64,000 nt of DNA from Branchiostoma belcheri (lineage: Eukaryota > Chordata > Leptocardii > Amphioxiformes > Branchiostomatidae), in the NCBI RefSeq assembly GCF_001625305.1, contig NW_017804531.1:888226-952225 (forward strand), in the 5' to 3' direction. This document shows positions 57,401 to 63,229 of the stretch, piece by piece; the stretch's first letter is position 1; each line of letters begins with the position of its first letter. A program made the position numbers and the translations under genes. The notes beneath the pieces were generated by a model that worked only from the letters and a program-made list of their open reading frames with translations, ran no database searches and was not told the DNA's origin.

Positions 57401-57541
57401 AACAACAACTACCGGCCCACCCAGCCGCTTAACGGCCGTACCGTGTTCGACTCCTCTAACACGAGCGGCGTGCCTCAGCTGGCCCCCACAGTCCTGGCTC
57501 TCTTCATCGCCCTGTTATCATCCACGGCGCTGCAGTTATAA
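34344..57541 (+). CDS. alpha-carbonic anhydrase, secreted/GPI-anchored type (8 coding positions)
   Basis: Coding parts: 34344-34413, 42199-42240, 52751-52924, 53334-53479, then 54492-54587 (5a) or 55284-55373 (5b), 55711-55780, 56547-56707, 57338-57541. All junctions are GT-AG and keep frame, giving 320 (5a) or 318 (5b) residues. The enzyme reversibly hydrates CO2 to bicarbonate. Visible by human CA II numbering: Tyr7 (WGY), His64 (NNGHA), Gln92 and zinc ligands His94/His96 (QFHFHWG), Glu106 (SEH), Glu117 closing exon 4, His119 in exon 5, Thr199 (LTTP), Trp209 (VWT), and QPLNGRTV near the C-terminus. Cys in FCNGQ and TPKCN fit the disulfide of extracellular forms. An N-terminal signal peptide and a C-terminal hydrophobic tail after a small-residue stretch point to a GPI anchor, as in CA4/CA15. 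Pro202 is replaced by Lys. Expected to be active at the outer cell surface. Confidence 0.92.
34425..34720. repeat. tandem duplication just after exon 1, with half MITEs
   Basis: TGTACTGTACTGTACTG and CTAGATAACCCTAGCCTCTA occur in both 34425-34490 and 34670-34730, about 240 bp apart. MITE left halves at 34480 and 34620 lie inside the duplicated segment. Confidence 0.75.
34720..34905. mobile_element. palindromic MITE, TAGCCTCTACC family, full copy
   Basis: TAGCCTCTACCAGGCTTCGG..ATATACCAGGG against CCCCTGGTATATA..CCGAAGCCCGGTAGAGGCTA. About 75-bp arms, internal TTCTCTCAGCGCGGACCAAC. In intron 1 of the carbonic anhydrase gene. Confidence 0.85.
35280..35400. repeat. purine tract, (GGAA)n-rich
   Basis: Runs of GGAAG and AAAG over about 120 bp. 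Low complexity, intron 1. Confidence 0.85.
35748..36725. repeat. six-copy satellite-like array, 160-169 bp unit
   Basis: Copies of TCCTGTCAAGACCTGTCATA and variants start near 35751, 35911, 36080, 36249, 36415 and 36575. Each continues with AAATAAAGTAATTCAGATC, CACACGGCTTCCCTGG and an AT-rich GCATATAT. Units differ by small indels and substitutions. Intron 1 of the carbonic anhydrase gene. Confidence 0.92.
36833..36941. repeat. (AAAG)n microsatellite
   Basis: About 26 copies of AAAG with one G substitution near 36919. It makes a Lys/Glu-Arg frame that is not coding. Confidence 0.98.
37000..37160. mobile_element. palindromic MITE with GTTAAC..GGTGCCAGAGTAT ends
   Basis: GTTAACAGGGGTGCCAGAG is mirrored by CTCTGGCACCCTTAGTTAAC. 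The arms continue through AATTTTACGGAATGCAGTAC to about 55 bp each, with a short AT loop. Intron 1 of the carbonic anhydrase gene. Confidence 0.85.
37400..37500 (-). repeat. SINE family B tail fragment
   Basis: TGACAAGACGTGCTGGCGAC and ACACTCAAGTTACACTT match the 3' part of the SINE at 63230-63485. The tRNA head is absent. Confidence 0.55.
37567..38530. other. assembly gap (964 N)
   Basis: All bases are N. Open frames across it on both strands are artefacts. It lies in intron 1 of the carbonic anhydrase gene. Confidence 1.
38531..38917. mobile_element. MITE, AGGCCACG..GATGACATCC family, copy 1
   Basis: The left end AGGCCACGTCGATTTGATTA begins exactly at the gap edge. The right end, read on the minus strand, is CTGAGGCCATGTTGATTTGA. 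Arms are about 33 bp and the interior is AT-rich with no frame. The left flank is hidden by the gap. Confidence 0.75.
39038..39436. mobile_element. MITE, AGGCCACG..GATGACATCC family, copy 2
   Basis: The left end is AGGCCACGCCGATTTAATTT with TATGGATGACATCC. The right end on the minus strand is GGGGCCACAACGACTTCATC with the same TATGGATGACATCC. Open frames inside (up to 142 codons) belong to this element and have no recognised product. Confidence 0.75.
39714..39800. repeat. palindromic element with TAGCCTGGGTGGCAT ends
   Basis: TAGCCTGGGTGGCATGCG against CGGATGGCTCCCAGTCTA; imperfect. Same family as 12992-13060 and 62633-62764. Confidence 0.6.
39801..41012. other. intron 1 stretch, one diverged duplication
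   Basis: CACTATCAGAGATATTATTC at about 39996 and 40117 marks a tandem duplication of roughly 120 bp. A 134-codon plus frame at 40434-40838 has no recognisable product. Confidence 0.4.
41013..41955. mobile_element. dispersed element with TACCTTCGCCAA ends, flanked by direct repeats
   Basis: ATACCTTCGCCAA (41048) and TTGGCGAAGGTAAT (ending 41941) are inverted ends. The interior repeats ATTATGCAAATTAG words at three places and then has a segment GTTTCATTCCAATCCATCCA followed by (CA)n. AATAAACCATTGTATAA (41013) and AATAAACCATTCTATAA (41939) flank it. Intron 1. Confidence 0.6.
42199..42240 (+). CDS. carbonic anhydrase exon 2
   Basis: 42 bp encoding ADAQHGSWGYTGDS, phase 1 on both sides. The acceptor is CTCCTCCACAG and the donor TCGG|GTGAGT. 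It carries the end of the signal peptide and the conserved WGY near the mature N-terminus. Confidence 0.85.
42358..42560. repeat. (GT)n microsatellite followed by GA-rich tract
   Basis: Interrupted GT runs from about 42362 to 42471, then a G run and an AGAGAGA-rich tract to 42560. It opens frames on both strands that are not coding. Confidence 0.97.
42905..43015 (-). repeat. SINE family B tail fragment
   Basis: ACAAGACATGGTGGTGCCGC, ACTCAAGTGG and ACGGCACCACTAAATAAATA match the 3' part of the 63.3-kb SINE. The head is absent. Confidence 0.5.
43016..44045. other. intron 2 stretch, nothing recognised
   Basis: No exon or repeat family recognised; open frames of up to 94 codons lack a recognisable product. 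Confidence 0.35.
44046..44182 (+). repeat. 50-bp minisatellite module, locus 7
   Basis: Leader TTTAGAGTTAGATGTTCAAT and AAGTCGTTCGATGTAATATA, GC-rich segment, one 50-bp unit ending TACAGATACAG. Intron 2. Confidence 0.85.
44408..44464 (+). CDS. candidate 57-bp cassette exon in carbonic anhydrase intron 2
   Basis: An acceptor CACCGCAG and donor CAAG|GTAAAT enclose 57 bp, phase 1 on both sides, which would add 19 residues (ESWHQDKSVN...) between GDS and GPSTW without breaking frame. The flanking exons already join to a complete family consensus, so it is optional at best. A chance open stretch of this size is quite likely. Confidence 0.2.
44762..44830. repeat. short dispersed repeat, CATGCCCGAGGGCTAA
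   Basis: TGCAAATACATGCCCGAGGG followed by CTAATTGCAGTTACAAA. Related words at 14588-14620 (GCAAACTCATGCCTGAGGGC) and 49640-49680. Confidence 0.6.
44831..45790. other. intron 2 stretch, nothing recognised
   Basis: No exon or repeat family recognised. Confidence 0.35.
45793..46035. repeat. two tandem copies, 136-bp unit
   Basis: GCATCAGAGCTCAACA at 45793 and GCATCAGAGCCCAACA at 45929; both continue into ATGATATATAACG and a TTTATATCG end. Confidence 0.8.
46130..46400. mobile_element. two facing-away ends of the TAATCTCCAAGCAG MITE family
   Basis: A right end CGTAGGATCTGCTTGGAGAT at 46149-46168 and a left end TAATCTCCAAGCAGATCTTT at 46349-46368 with the subterminal ACAGTATTAGATTGG. Two separate fragments, or the remains of an element that inserted between them. 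Confidence 0.6.
46930..47180. repeat. diverged tandem copies, about 120 bp
   Basis: CTCCAAGTCAAGTCATAAAT and CTCCAAGTAAAGCCATAAAG, each followed by TTTTGCTGAAAAATGA or a variant, and CTAGGCTAACCGTTAACGAC / TTAGGCTAACCGTTAACAAC. Intron 2. Confidence 0.7.
47570..47720. repeat. dispersed repeat, uninterrupted copy (empty site for the minisatellite module)
   Basis: TTAAAGCAACAAGGCCCAG, CGAGTGGGGCCAATCATGAG, TTTTTCTAATAACAAAGC and CCTATTTTTACATTGTGGGA match the two halves of the 20836-21180 repeat with nothing inserted at the junction. Confidence 0.7.
47905..48010. mobile_element. left half of a TAATCTCCAAGCAG MITE
   Basis: TAATCTCCAAGCAGATATCA, then GCAAAGACAGTATCAAACTG and CCAATTGCCACCCAAGG. 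The right end is lost. Confidence 0.65.
48645..48790. mobile_element. left half of a TAGTCTCTACCAGACTCC MITE
   Basis: TAGTCTCTACCAGACTCCTT, TTCAATAAATAGTAGAACTC and GGCCAGCTGGGGAGTTAGCC match the left arm of the element at 51985-52157. The right arm is missing. Confidence 0.7.
49090..49530 (-). repeat. tRNA-derived SINE (family A), split by a MITE
   Basis: Minus-strand copy of the 33.4-kb SINE. Head at about 49440-49530 (minus strand GGTTGGGAGTTCGAATCC after CTCTGGATTAAGAGG), body to 49271, and 3' end at 49090-49127. A MITE lies between the last two parts. Confidence 0.8.
49128..49270. mobile_element. TAATCTCCAAGCAG MITE inserted in a SINE, 8-bp target duplication
   Basis: TAATCTCCAAGCAGATGTTT is mirrored by AAACATCTGCTTGGAGAGTA, with inner palindromic CCAGGCAGTATCC and GGATGCTGCCTTGG. 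CACTGAAG and CACGGAAG flank it, one mismatch in eight. The undisturbed SINE at 33.6 kb shows the target. Confidence 0.85.
49531..50840. other. intron 2 stretch, nothing coding recognised
   Basis: Contains one CATGCCCGAGGGCTAA repeat at 49640-49680. Open frames of 60-73 codons on both strands near 50.6-50.8 kb are complementary shadows without a recognisable product. Confidence 0.35.
50845..51062 (-). repeat. tRNA-derived SINE (family B), truncated at the head
   Basis: On the minus strand the B-box-like CCCGGGTTCGAGTCCTGACA is followed by GATCTTGTGCCCTTGGGAAG and a body to a TTTATTGAAA-type tail. It matches the 63.3-kb copy, but the A-box part is replaced by other sequence. Confidence 0.75.
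51110..51200 (-). repeat. hammerhead-like retroelement end, locus b
   Basis: The minus strand has CTGAAGA (51147-51141), AG, stem GTCG/CGAC, then GAAA (51120-51117) and ACTCGAGG. An upstream CTTCGAGTTTTC pairs with GAAAACTCGAGG as the outer stem. The order of parts fits a hammerhead ribozyme core. Confidence 0.5.
51985..52157. mobile_element. palindromic MITE, TAGTCTCCACCGGACTC family
   Basis: CTCTTTTGCAGGCTGAATAA..TGTAGCTGGCCAGGGGAGTT is mirrored by TTGGCCAGCTACATTCTTTT..CACCCTGCAAAAGAGTCCGG, ending TGGAGACTAG. The left-most bases are degenerate. Intron 2. Confidence 0.8.
52571..52716 (+). repeat. hairpin repeat immediately upstream of carbonic anhydrase exon 3
   Basis: CAGTGGCGTAGCCAATAGA, then GATCGAACGCATCGAACATC with its inverted partner GTTCGATGTGTTCGATC, ending TTTGCTACTTTT..CCTAATG. 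The same repeat, at the same distance from the next exon, lies at 57175-57320. Confidence 0.85.
52751..52924 (+). CDS. carbonic anhydrase exon 3
   Basis: 174 bp, phase 1 in and out, coding from GPSTWATNF to NNGHA. It contains FCNGQKQSPIDV (conserved QSPI, first disulfide Cys) and His64 in NNGH. The acceptor is ACACAACAG and the donor GCCA|GTTAGT. The in-frame stop after the donor shows the exon must end here. Confidence 0.92.
53334..53479 (+). CDS. carbonic anhydrase exon 4 (zinc ligands 1 and 2)
   Basis: 146 bp from QVDLLSKTGK to GKRYDAE, with the first codon (Ile) split by the intron. QFHFHWGSEH carries Gln92, His94, His96 and Glu106; the exon ends on Glu117. The acceptor is TGCTAATAG and the donor GAG|GTACTA, phase 0 out. 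Confidence 0.92.
53640..54121. other. intron 4 stretch, nothing recognised
   Basis: AT-rich, no exon or repeat recognised. A 120-codon minus frame over 53893-54255 runs into the adjacent MITE. Confidence 0.4.
54122..54319. mobile_element. MITE, TAGTCTCTACCAGAC family, second copy
   Basis: Closely matches 31715-31918 (TAGTCTCTACCAGACTAACT, TTGCCAGGGGAGTTTGGC, CTGGTGGAGGCTA). The flanks GCCAGATGA and GGCAGTTGA agree at 7 of 9 positions, consistent with an aged 9-bp target duplication. Intron 4, 173 bp before exon 5a. Confidence 0.85.
54492..54587 (+). CDS. carbonic anhydrase exon 5a (zinc ligand 3, first version)
   Basis: 96 bp, phase 0/0, beginning MHVVTYNAKY and ending AVLSVLLE. His119 is the second residue; Val121, Phe141 and Val143 occupy the pocket positions. 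The acceptor CCGTAAG is weaker (A before AG); the donor is GAG|GTATGG. It is homologous to exon 5b and probably used instead of it. Confidence 0.85.
54715..54937. mobile_element. two TAATCTCC MITE copies, one degraded
   Basis: A degraded left part (CTAATCTCCAAAAAAGACCT) followed by a near-complete element from GATCTCCAAGCAGATCCTAC to GGATCTGCTTGGAGATTA. Located between exons 5a and 5b. Confidence 0.75.
55284..55373 (+). CDS. carbonic anhydrase exon 5b (zinc ligand 3, second version)
   Basis: 90 bp, phase 0/0, beginning MHMVTWNTKY and ending ATLSVRIV. His119 and Val121 are kept, while position 143 is Thr instead of Val. About 13 of 30 residues equal those of 5a. Acceptor CACCTCTAG and donor GTG|GTATGT are good. 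No stop or frame damage, so it looks under selection rather than decayed. Confidence 0.85.
55392..55427 (+). ncRNA. U2 snRNA 5'-end fragment (pseudogene)
   Basis: 36 bases match the conserved 5' end of U2 snRNA with one difference: TTGCTTCTCGGCCTTTTGGC then TAAGATCAAGTGTAG. Identity stops inside the branch-site recognition sequence (GTAGTA in U2). Too short to be a functional snRNA. It is in sense orientation and starts 18 bases after the exon 5b donor. Confidence 0.85.
55711..55780 (+). CDS. carbonic anhydrase exon 6
   Basis: 70 bp, phase 0 in, phase 1 out, coding ATSKTANPGM to NVQNKG. This is the helical segment after beta-strand Val143 in the family. The acceptor is TTCCGTACAG and the donor AAAG|GTACGA. 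Confidence 0.88.
55975..56110 (+). repeat. hammerhead-like retroelement end, locus c
   Basis: AAGCCACGTGACTAGTCTCA, then TTGAGGA-AG-ACCAG..CTGAT-C-GAAA-GCTC and TTTGTGTTGGAGCAAAAG. Matches the 58.4-kb copy. An inverted piece of the same repeat (56172-56245) follows the pseudo-exon 7'. Confidence 0.6.
56130..56185 (+). pseudogene. decayed partial copy of carbonic anhydrase exon 7
   Basis: After a good acceptor (TTCCTACAG) the frame reads MTYTYPTSFSINS, differing from exon 7 at one residue, and then changes to unrelated repeat sequence and meets a stop at 56183-56185. About 40 of the 161 bases of exon 7 are kept. Confidence 0.85.
56547..56707 (+). CDS. carbonic anhydrase exon 7 (gatekeeper Thr)
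   Basis: 161 bp, phase 1 in, phase 0 out, coding MNYTYPTSFS to LKISQAQ. YMGSLTTPKCNE carries Ser197-Leu198-Thr199-Thr200-Pro201; Lys stands where the family has a second Pro, and the Cys is the second disulfide partner. VVWTIF has Trp209. The acceptor has a long C/T tract (TTTCCCCCCAG) and the donor is CAG|GTACGC. Confidence 0.92.
56790..56890 (-). repeat. hammerhead-like retroelement end, locus e
   Basis: The minus strand has CTGATGA (56840-56834), A, a GAC/GTC stem around TGTAGTGCGTAGAT, then GATA in place of GAAA. Flanked by CTACGGAAG-type words. Intron 7. Confidence 0.4.
57114..57175 (+). pseudogene. decayed partial copy of carbonic anhydrase exon 8
   Basis: An intact-looking acceptor (CTTCTCGGCAG) leads into ANALKTSC and then a stop. 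Further similarity to exon 8 (GACCAAGAACAACAACCGCT) continues out of frame until the hairpin repeat at 57175. If spliced in, it would end the protein before the C-terminal part. Confidence 0.88.
57175..57320 (+). repeat. hairpin repeat immediately upstream of carbonic anhydrase exon 8
   Basis: Second copy of the 52571-52716 repeat: CAGTGGCGTAGCCAATAGG, GATCGAACGCATCGAACATC and its mirror, ending TTTTGCTACTTTTCATTCTA. It ends about 18 bases before the acceptor. Confidence 0.85.
57338..57541 (+). CDS. carbonic anhydrase exon 8 (C-terminus, GPI signal)
   Basis: 67 codons plus TAA. SCYFNP and NNNYRPTQPLNGRTV are the conserved C-terminal part of the fold. A stretch of small residues (FDSSNTSG) follows, then a hydrophobic end (LAPTVLALFIALL...) with no basic residues after it, as in GPI-anchor signals. 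The acceptor is TTTTCTTGGCAG. Confidence 0.92.
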   Translation, partial: ANALKTSCYFNPAGDQEQQPLNNNYRPTQPLNGRTVFDSSNTSGVPQLAPTVLALFIALLSSTALQL

Positions 57542-57641
57542 ACAAGACTCTTTGGTTGCTGCTGTTTAATTTTACGTTTTGGCAACGCCAACGGCCGGAG
57601 CCGTTAGTATCTTGTACCCGCTATTTAAACTTGCCCACAAA

Positions 57642-57647
57642 AATAAA
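57642..57647 (+). promoter_or_regulatory. polyadenylation signal AATAAA
   Basis: Canonical AATAAA 101 bases after the carbonic anhydrase stop codon, followed by AGCTACAACTTAAC. A short 3' UTR of about 120 bases is inferred. Confidence 0.7.
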
Positions 57648-57659
57648 AGCTACAACTTA

Positions 57660-58375
57660 ACTTCTCAAGCTAAAGCAAGTTGTAGTTTGATAAGCCTATG
57701 TGTTGCTCACCTCAAACTTTCGAATTCTATGAGTGATAACCCCAAAAAATGAACTGATGGAGCGAGGCGAATCTTGCTAGAGTTACAGCAAGACTTTGTT
57801 GCATCAAACATATAACTTATCATTAGTGACATAAGCACGGCAAAAATCGCAAGAGAGTTGGGCATGACATGCTAAAAATGTAGGAAGCTATTTATAACTG
57901 ACGTCTATGTATAGATGTCTATATACTGTTCTGGAAAAATTTGAAAAAAAAAAGTCACCCGAAAAGGCAGAATAGGTAAGAAATTAGATACAATTTCATA
58001 TGACTGCAAAATGTATATGTGTGTAGCTATATGTGGAAATCTAAATGTTGCGCAAGAAAAAAAAAAGTATATATGTGAATATCGTAGAATAAGTGTTTGT
58101 GGTGTCATGTTGTGATATGTTATTGGGCATGCTCTGGTGATAAAAGTGCGATAGTCGACAATCATCCGCTTGCAATACCCTAACCCTAAACCCTGACCCT
58201 ACCCCGACTCAGATATAGGCCATCATTGAAACGTAGCTACCAATGTAATATGGAAACTAGGTTTTGATACGAATTGCCTTGTATTATACGGCACTAGTTA
58301 GAGGGGCAAACCATTCCGTTTAAAAAAAACATGGTAAGGAAACATACACAGTACAACAGTCAAGAAAGTTCATCT
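57660..58375. other. 3' flank of carbonic anhydrase, nothing coding
   Basis: AT-rich. A short telomere-like run (CCCTAACCCTAAACCCTGAC) is at 58180-58200. No gene recognised. Confidence 0.4.
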
Positions 58376-58389
58376 GTGTTGGAAGTTAC

Positions 58390-58575
58390 ATATTTAAACC
58401 TTTGTTCCAACACAAAAGGTAAGTGTTGTCACCTAGAGCTTTCGACCTGTCACACTTCAGAGAAGCCACGTGACTAGTCTCACTGGGTCAGTCTCCTGAA
58501 GAAGACCAGAGTGACTGGTGGAAAGCTCTAGGTGAGAACATTTACCTTTTGTTTTGGAACAAAAGTTTTACCTTA
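58390..58575 (+). repeat. hammerhead-like retroelement end with long inverted arms, locus d
   Basis: Left arm TTCCAACACAAAAGGTAAGT..CACCTAGAGCTTTCGACC and right arm GGTGGAAAGCTCTAGGTG..ACCTTTTGTTTTGGAA pair. Between them, CTGAAGA (58496-58502), AG, stem ACCAG/CTGGT and GAAA (58521-58524) follow the hammerhead order. Best preserved of five loci. Confidence 0.65.
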
Positions 58576-59834
58576 AAACAGTACAACAGTGGTACCTGAC
58601 AATCATTATCAGTGGTACAGGCGTTTCGGTAATTCTAATAATCGTAAGAATATCATGGTACATTCCGTGAGCCCACAAATTCAAGAAAATTCAAACTGAC
58701 GACTTTGCTAACAATGGTCTGTCCCTAATACGAGTGCCTTGCCTCACAAGATGGACTTATAAAGACTGTAGTAGTGAAGTTAAGTAAGCTTTCTACACAT
58801 TATTATACTCGTCATAGGACCTTCTCCAAACCTTACCCGACCGACCTTCGCGGGGGGTCGCGTTGGGGTTTTAACCGAGAGTGGCGAACTAAAAATTACA
58901 CCTAATGCCTTACATCTTGCAGTAGGCGATTTGAAAGTATGTCTGTCACTGGAGAACGTAGGCTGTCACAAGTCTGGTCAAACTTACGTGGACTCTTTTT
59001 GCTCTTCCTTTATGGAACAATTTCGTCAAAAACTTTACTTGACAATCGATGTCGACGGTAAAATTCGCAAAATATGGTCCAAAGAGTTTTTGTACATTAT
59101 TGTTCTGTCTCGTGTGTTTGCCAGGAACAGTTAGAAAAGATGAACATCAGACATTAACATCTCAGTTTGCAGATGTCATCTCTGTACGCAAATAGAACGA
59201 TTTTAAAACCGTTTTAAAATCCGGATAGCTCTAAATACAACAGTCTAAAACCGCTGTCAAATCTAGATGGTTCGTAAATTAAAAAACAGCCTTCCCAAAC
59301 CGTCAAAGTTGTCCATTCTCCAAAACCATGTAACGTTACAAGTTGCATTTTGAAAATGAATATTTGTTTTCAACGGTTGTTCAATGTTATAGTGTAAAAA
59401 GTGGCACACTAATACCCCAAAACAAGAGCGATCAACAAGAGGAATGAATTATCAAACAAAAGATCACCGACCCAAATTCTCTCCAACATCAGACGCACTA
59501 TGACGACATGTGCTCGCTACTCTTCTAATTTCAGGGATGATCCACGAATATCGTGGGGGAAGAGGAATTGCAAAGGTCTTGCGCTTCGTTTTCTGCTCAC
59601 TTATTCGCTAAAATTATTCCCTACAAGAAACGACCCTCTCCTGCAGTTGTTCGTGATTCGTCCCGTGTTGTCAGAAGGGTTCCTTTGTCCATGTTTGAGT
59701 CAACTGTCTTGGAGAGCACCCTTGTTGTCCTAAACTCGTTCGTACATTGATAATGTTATCACCAGTGGTAATCACTGAACAATAACATACTCAGAATTTG
59801 ATCAACATTAAATCTGAGATGCACACAAAATTGA
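58576..59834. other. noncoding stretch, one possible degenerate frame
   Basis: A plus-strand frame at about 59541-59750 (FAKIIPYKKRPSPAVV...) is open in more than one phase and has no start or recognised family; an acceptor-like TAATTTCAG precedes it. Left uncalled. Confidence 0.3.
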
Positions 59835-59985
59835 TTAGGTCGAACAGGTCGTTCGGTGTAACATAGCCAGCTGCCGCCGCGCCACGTGCCTGCGAAGCTG
59901 GTGTGTTACGCCGAAGGGCGATTATAGCGACTATATATACGGATACAGATACAGAAGGCGGTTCTACCGGCTATACAGATACAGA
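59835..59985 (+). repeat. 50-bp minisatellite module, locus 8
   Basis: AACAGGTCGTTCGGTGTAAC, GC-rich segment, one full unit and a second shortened unit (GGCGGTTCTACCGGCTATAC). Confidence 0.85.
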
Positions 59986-61350
59986 AACGTCCCCCAAAGC
60001 CCTCCCAGTGACAGCCTTCTGACCAAATCGCCTATGTCTCGCCATGTTTTCTAACATACCCACACTGTGTTGTGTGAGTGGAAGTATAAACTAAACTGAA
60101 GAAAAAAATGTAGATACTATTAAAAGCATGTATTAAATCCCGTAATTTCACGTAGACCAATGCCCGTCCAATGCAATAGACGTAACAGTAGTAGCCCGGC
60201 AAGCGACTTAAGCAAGTAATCATTTATTTCAGTTATGGCAAGAATCATGACCAACCAAATGCGTTGAAGTAAAACGAATCGTTTCAGGAGCATCTGTGTA
60301 AATCTGATGCTCTATTGGGCTATGAGGATTTCACGCACATGCTCCTTTTAGTTTTAGTTTTCTATCAGCTGTAATTGTTAGTACAGTAGTGATCCATTGT
60401 TGCAAACTCTTGTTATCATAGAAAGCTAATAGTACTGATACGGATATACTAGTATCCAATATGTGTGGACTATCATTGTATAGCTGACTATACTGTACAA
60501 TCCTTTCAAGTAACGGTGCTATTGCAAAATCGTTTACTTCCATCCATTCTAAAATAGAATAGGAAACTTAGATTTTAAGTCTGTAAATACTGCATTTGTT
60601 GTTGTTCACTTGTTACATGGGTGCGTTTTCGGTAAGAATGTTTTCCCTGTTTTCCACAATATTATCTGTTTCAGTACTCCGACATGTAAAACATTTAGTG
60701 TAAAGGTTTTTTTAAGAGATGATTATTGTTTTAAAGTCACTGCAGAATTTAAATCAAGAGCGCGGTCGCTGATTGGCTGAAAGTCTCTATGCGTAGGGAT
60801 CAGGATAGCCAATCACGTCGTAGCTCAGAGCCATTCAAACGAGCAACCATCACACTAAAATCTATACTATCACATTGTCACGATTTTTCGAGTTTAAATC
60901 TTGGCGTATTCAATCTAAAATTCTATCAACTAGAACTAGCGTTGCTCTTGACTTTTACTACACATTTTCAGCCTACTCCGTACTCTGCAAAAGCATGTTC
61001 AAGATGACAACTGACTATATATAGAGATAGATATATGATCTAGATGTATGTTAACCGAAAAAGCTAACTTAAGATTAGACTCATGTTCTAGGTTTACCAC
61101 AGATAGCAATAACAAGAGTTTACCTCCTAGGGAGCGGTCAGATGAATTACACAAGATGAAAAGGTACAGGGCGCTTTGGTGTAGTTCATGTGTGCTCCAG
61201 AATGTGAACTCAAACGCTTGGAAAAATAAAGTAAAACTCCGACCAACAATATATGTGTGCGGGCTCGATACTTTTTGTGTGCTCTCTGTAAGTTTTCATT
61301 TGTTGTACATGGTACGTTATACATATACATGTATACAGCGAAATTTGAGA
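59986..61350. other. noncoding stretch, nothing recognised
   Basis: AT-rich; open frames of up to 102 codons are not recognised. Confidence 0.35.
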
Positions 61351-62340
61351 ATGTAGGAACCTTGTTTTTTTGGCCCGCCTTGTTTTTTTTCGCCCTAACG
61401 CATTAGATTTGGAGTCTGCGGAGGATGTCATCCTTAAAATTTACGTGCTGTGGCCCAACGCCTTTCTCCCGTAGCTGCAGAGTTCGTACATTCCCCAACC
61501 TCGTCATAATCGAACTTTTGACCTCCAAAACCACCCTTCAAACTCAACAAATCGAACAAATAGGATAAAGATGTCCCGTTGAGAGACAATCAAAGAAAAC
61601 TCAAACCTTTCAAAGTTGTTTCAGTGACAAATGGATGTTGTAATTGTTGGTAGTATTAAACTTAGCACAATACAGGTATCATTTCTTGTTTAACAAGATG
61701 TCAAAATTTGATAATGTAGGAACCTTGTTTTTTTTTGGCCCGCCTAGTTTTTTGCGCCCTATCGCATTTGAATTGGTGTCTGCGGAGGATGTCATCCTTA
61801 AAATTTACGTGCTGTGGCCTAACGCTTTTCTAACGTCGCTGCAGAGCTCGTACATTCCCCAACCTCGTCATAATCGAACTTTTGACCTCCAAAACCACCC
61901 TTCAAACTCAACAAATCGAACAAATAGGATAAAAGATGCCCTGGTGAGAGACAATGAATGGAAACTCAAACCTTTCAAAGTTGTTTCAGTGACAAATGGA
62001 TGTTGTAATGTAATAGTTGGCAGTAAACTTAGCACAATACAGGTACCATTTCTTGTTCAACAAGATGTCAAAATTTGAGAATGTAGGAACCTTAAGCTTG
62101 TTTTTTTCGCCCTACCGCATTAGATTTGAAGTCTGTGGAGGATGTCATCCTTAAAAGTTACCTGCCGTGGCCTAACGCTTTTCTAACGTCGCTGCAGAGC
62201 TCGTACATTCCCCAACCTCGTCATAATCGAACTTTTGACCTCCAAAACCACCCTTCAAACTCAACAAATCGAACAAATAGGATAAAAGATGTCCTGTTTA
62301 GAGACTCGATCGATGAAAACTCAAACGCAGAGCGGTACGT
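61351..62340. repeat. three tandem copies, about 365-bp unit
   Basis: Units start at about 61351, 61714 and 62081 (ATGTAGGAACCTTGTTTTTT). Each contains GTCTGCGGAGGATGTCATCC and CCAACCTCGTCATAATCGAA. The words near GGATGTCATCC..GTGGCC resemble the right ends of the 38.5-39.4 kb MITEs, so the array may derive from such elements. Frames of 77 and 144 codons are by-products. Confidence 0.9.
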
Positions 62341-62632
62341 GTGTTATCGACCAGTCTAGTCGGTCGATTGAGAACGAAACCGTGCAAATAACCGTGAAAC
62401 ATCAGTCATCATAAATATCGGGTCCCAGAACTACATATCCACGTCAGCCTGGAGACGTGTGAAGAGAAGTGGCGCATCTCTGAATGTTTCACTTTCAATC
62501 TTCAATGGGCATATCGTGTGTCTGTGGCACTTTCAATGGACTTACTGTATCTTGCCATTAGCCTAGGAAAGTTATTGTTGTGTTTCCAGATTCAATCCAG
62601 AGAAAAATAAGGGTCAATAAGTGGGGATCTTC

Positions 62633-62764
62633 TAGCCTAGGTACCATCCGGATTTTTGCTCCGCAACGCTCGAAAAAATCGTGAAAAAACACACACGAAA
62701 AAAAACACAAAACGTGATTTTTTTCGAGCGTTTCGGAGAGATAATCCGGATGGTAACCAGGCTA
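62633..62764. mobile_element. palindromic MITE with TAGCCTAGGTACCATCCGGA ends
   Basis: TAGCCTAGGTACCATCCGGA is mirrored by AATCCGGATGGTAACCAGGC TA. Inner arms GCAACGCTCGAAAAAATCGT and TTTTTTCGAGCGTTTCGGA also pair. Same family as 12992-13060. Confidence 0.85.
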
Positions 62765-63229
62765 GGGATCTTTTTCAATTTTTTTTTTAGATTTCGGCTA
62801 CAATGATCCAGCAATTTGCAAATAAAATTTAACACTGCACCGGGCCTGTCTCAAGAACCCGTCTACCTCCACCTGTTAGCTTGTGAACAAATACTTCAAC
62901 CTGATTTACTGAAGAAAAAAATGCTTCTGAAAATACGTTAAACGTTGTTTCTTGGATGCCCAGAAACATTCCCAAATGATTTTGGGTTGACTAGAGAAAT
63001 ATTTGAGACCCCCTGGGAAGAACACAGTGCAGCTCTGTGAACACTCTTGAATACTGCCTCCATTCATGAAGGCTCCCTCGCCTCCTTGAGACTCCATTTT
63101 GTATGAAAATTGGCTTTCAAGCTCGTATGAAAACTTAAACAGATCTTGACCTTGTCAGAGCGACCATCATCCATATTGCAGAGATGCATGGCTCTTTGGT
63201 AAACCCAGACTTTCCAAATTAATATTTAT
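62765..63229. other. noncoding stretch, nothing recognised
   Basis: No exon or repeat family recognised. Confidence 0.35.

Noticed and set aside
59541..59750. Possible coding exon after TAATTTCAG
   Set aside because: Two frames are open, no start, no donor and no recognisable product.
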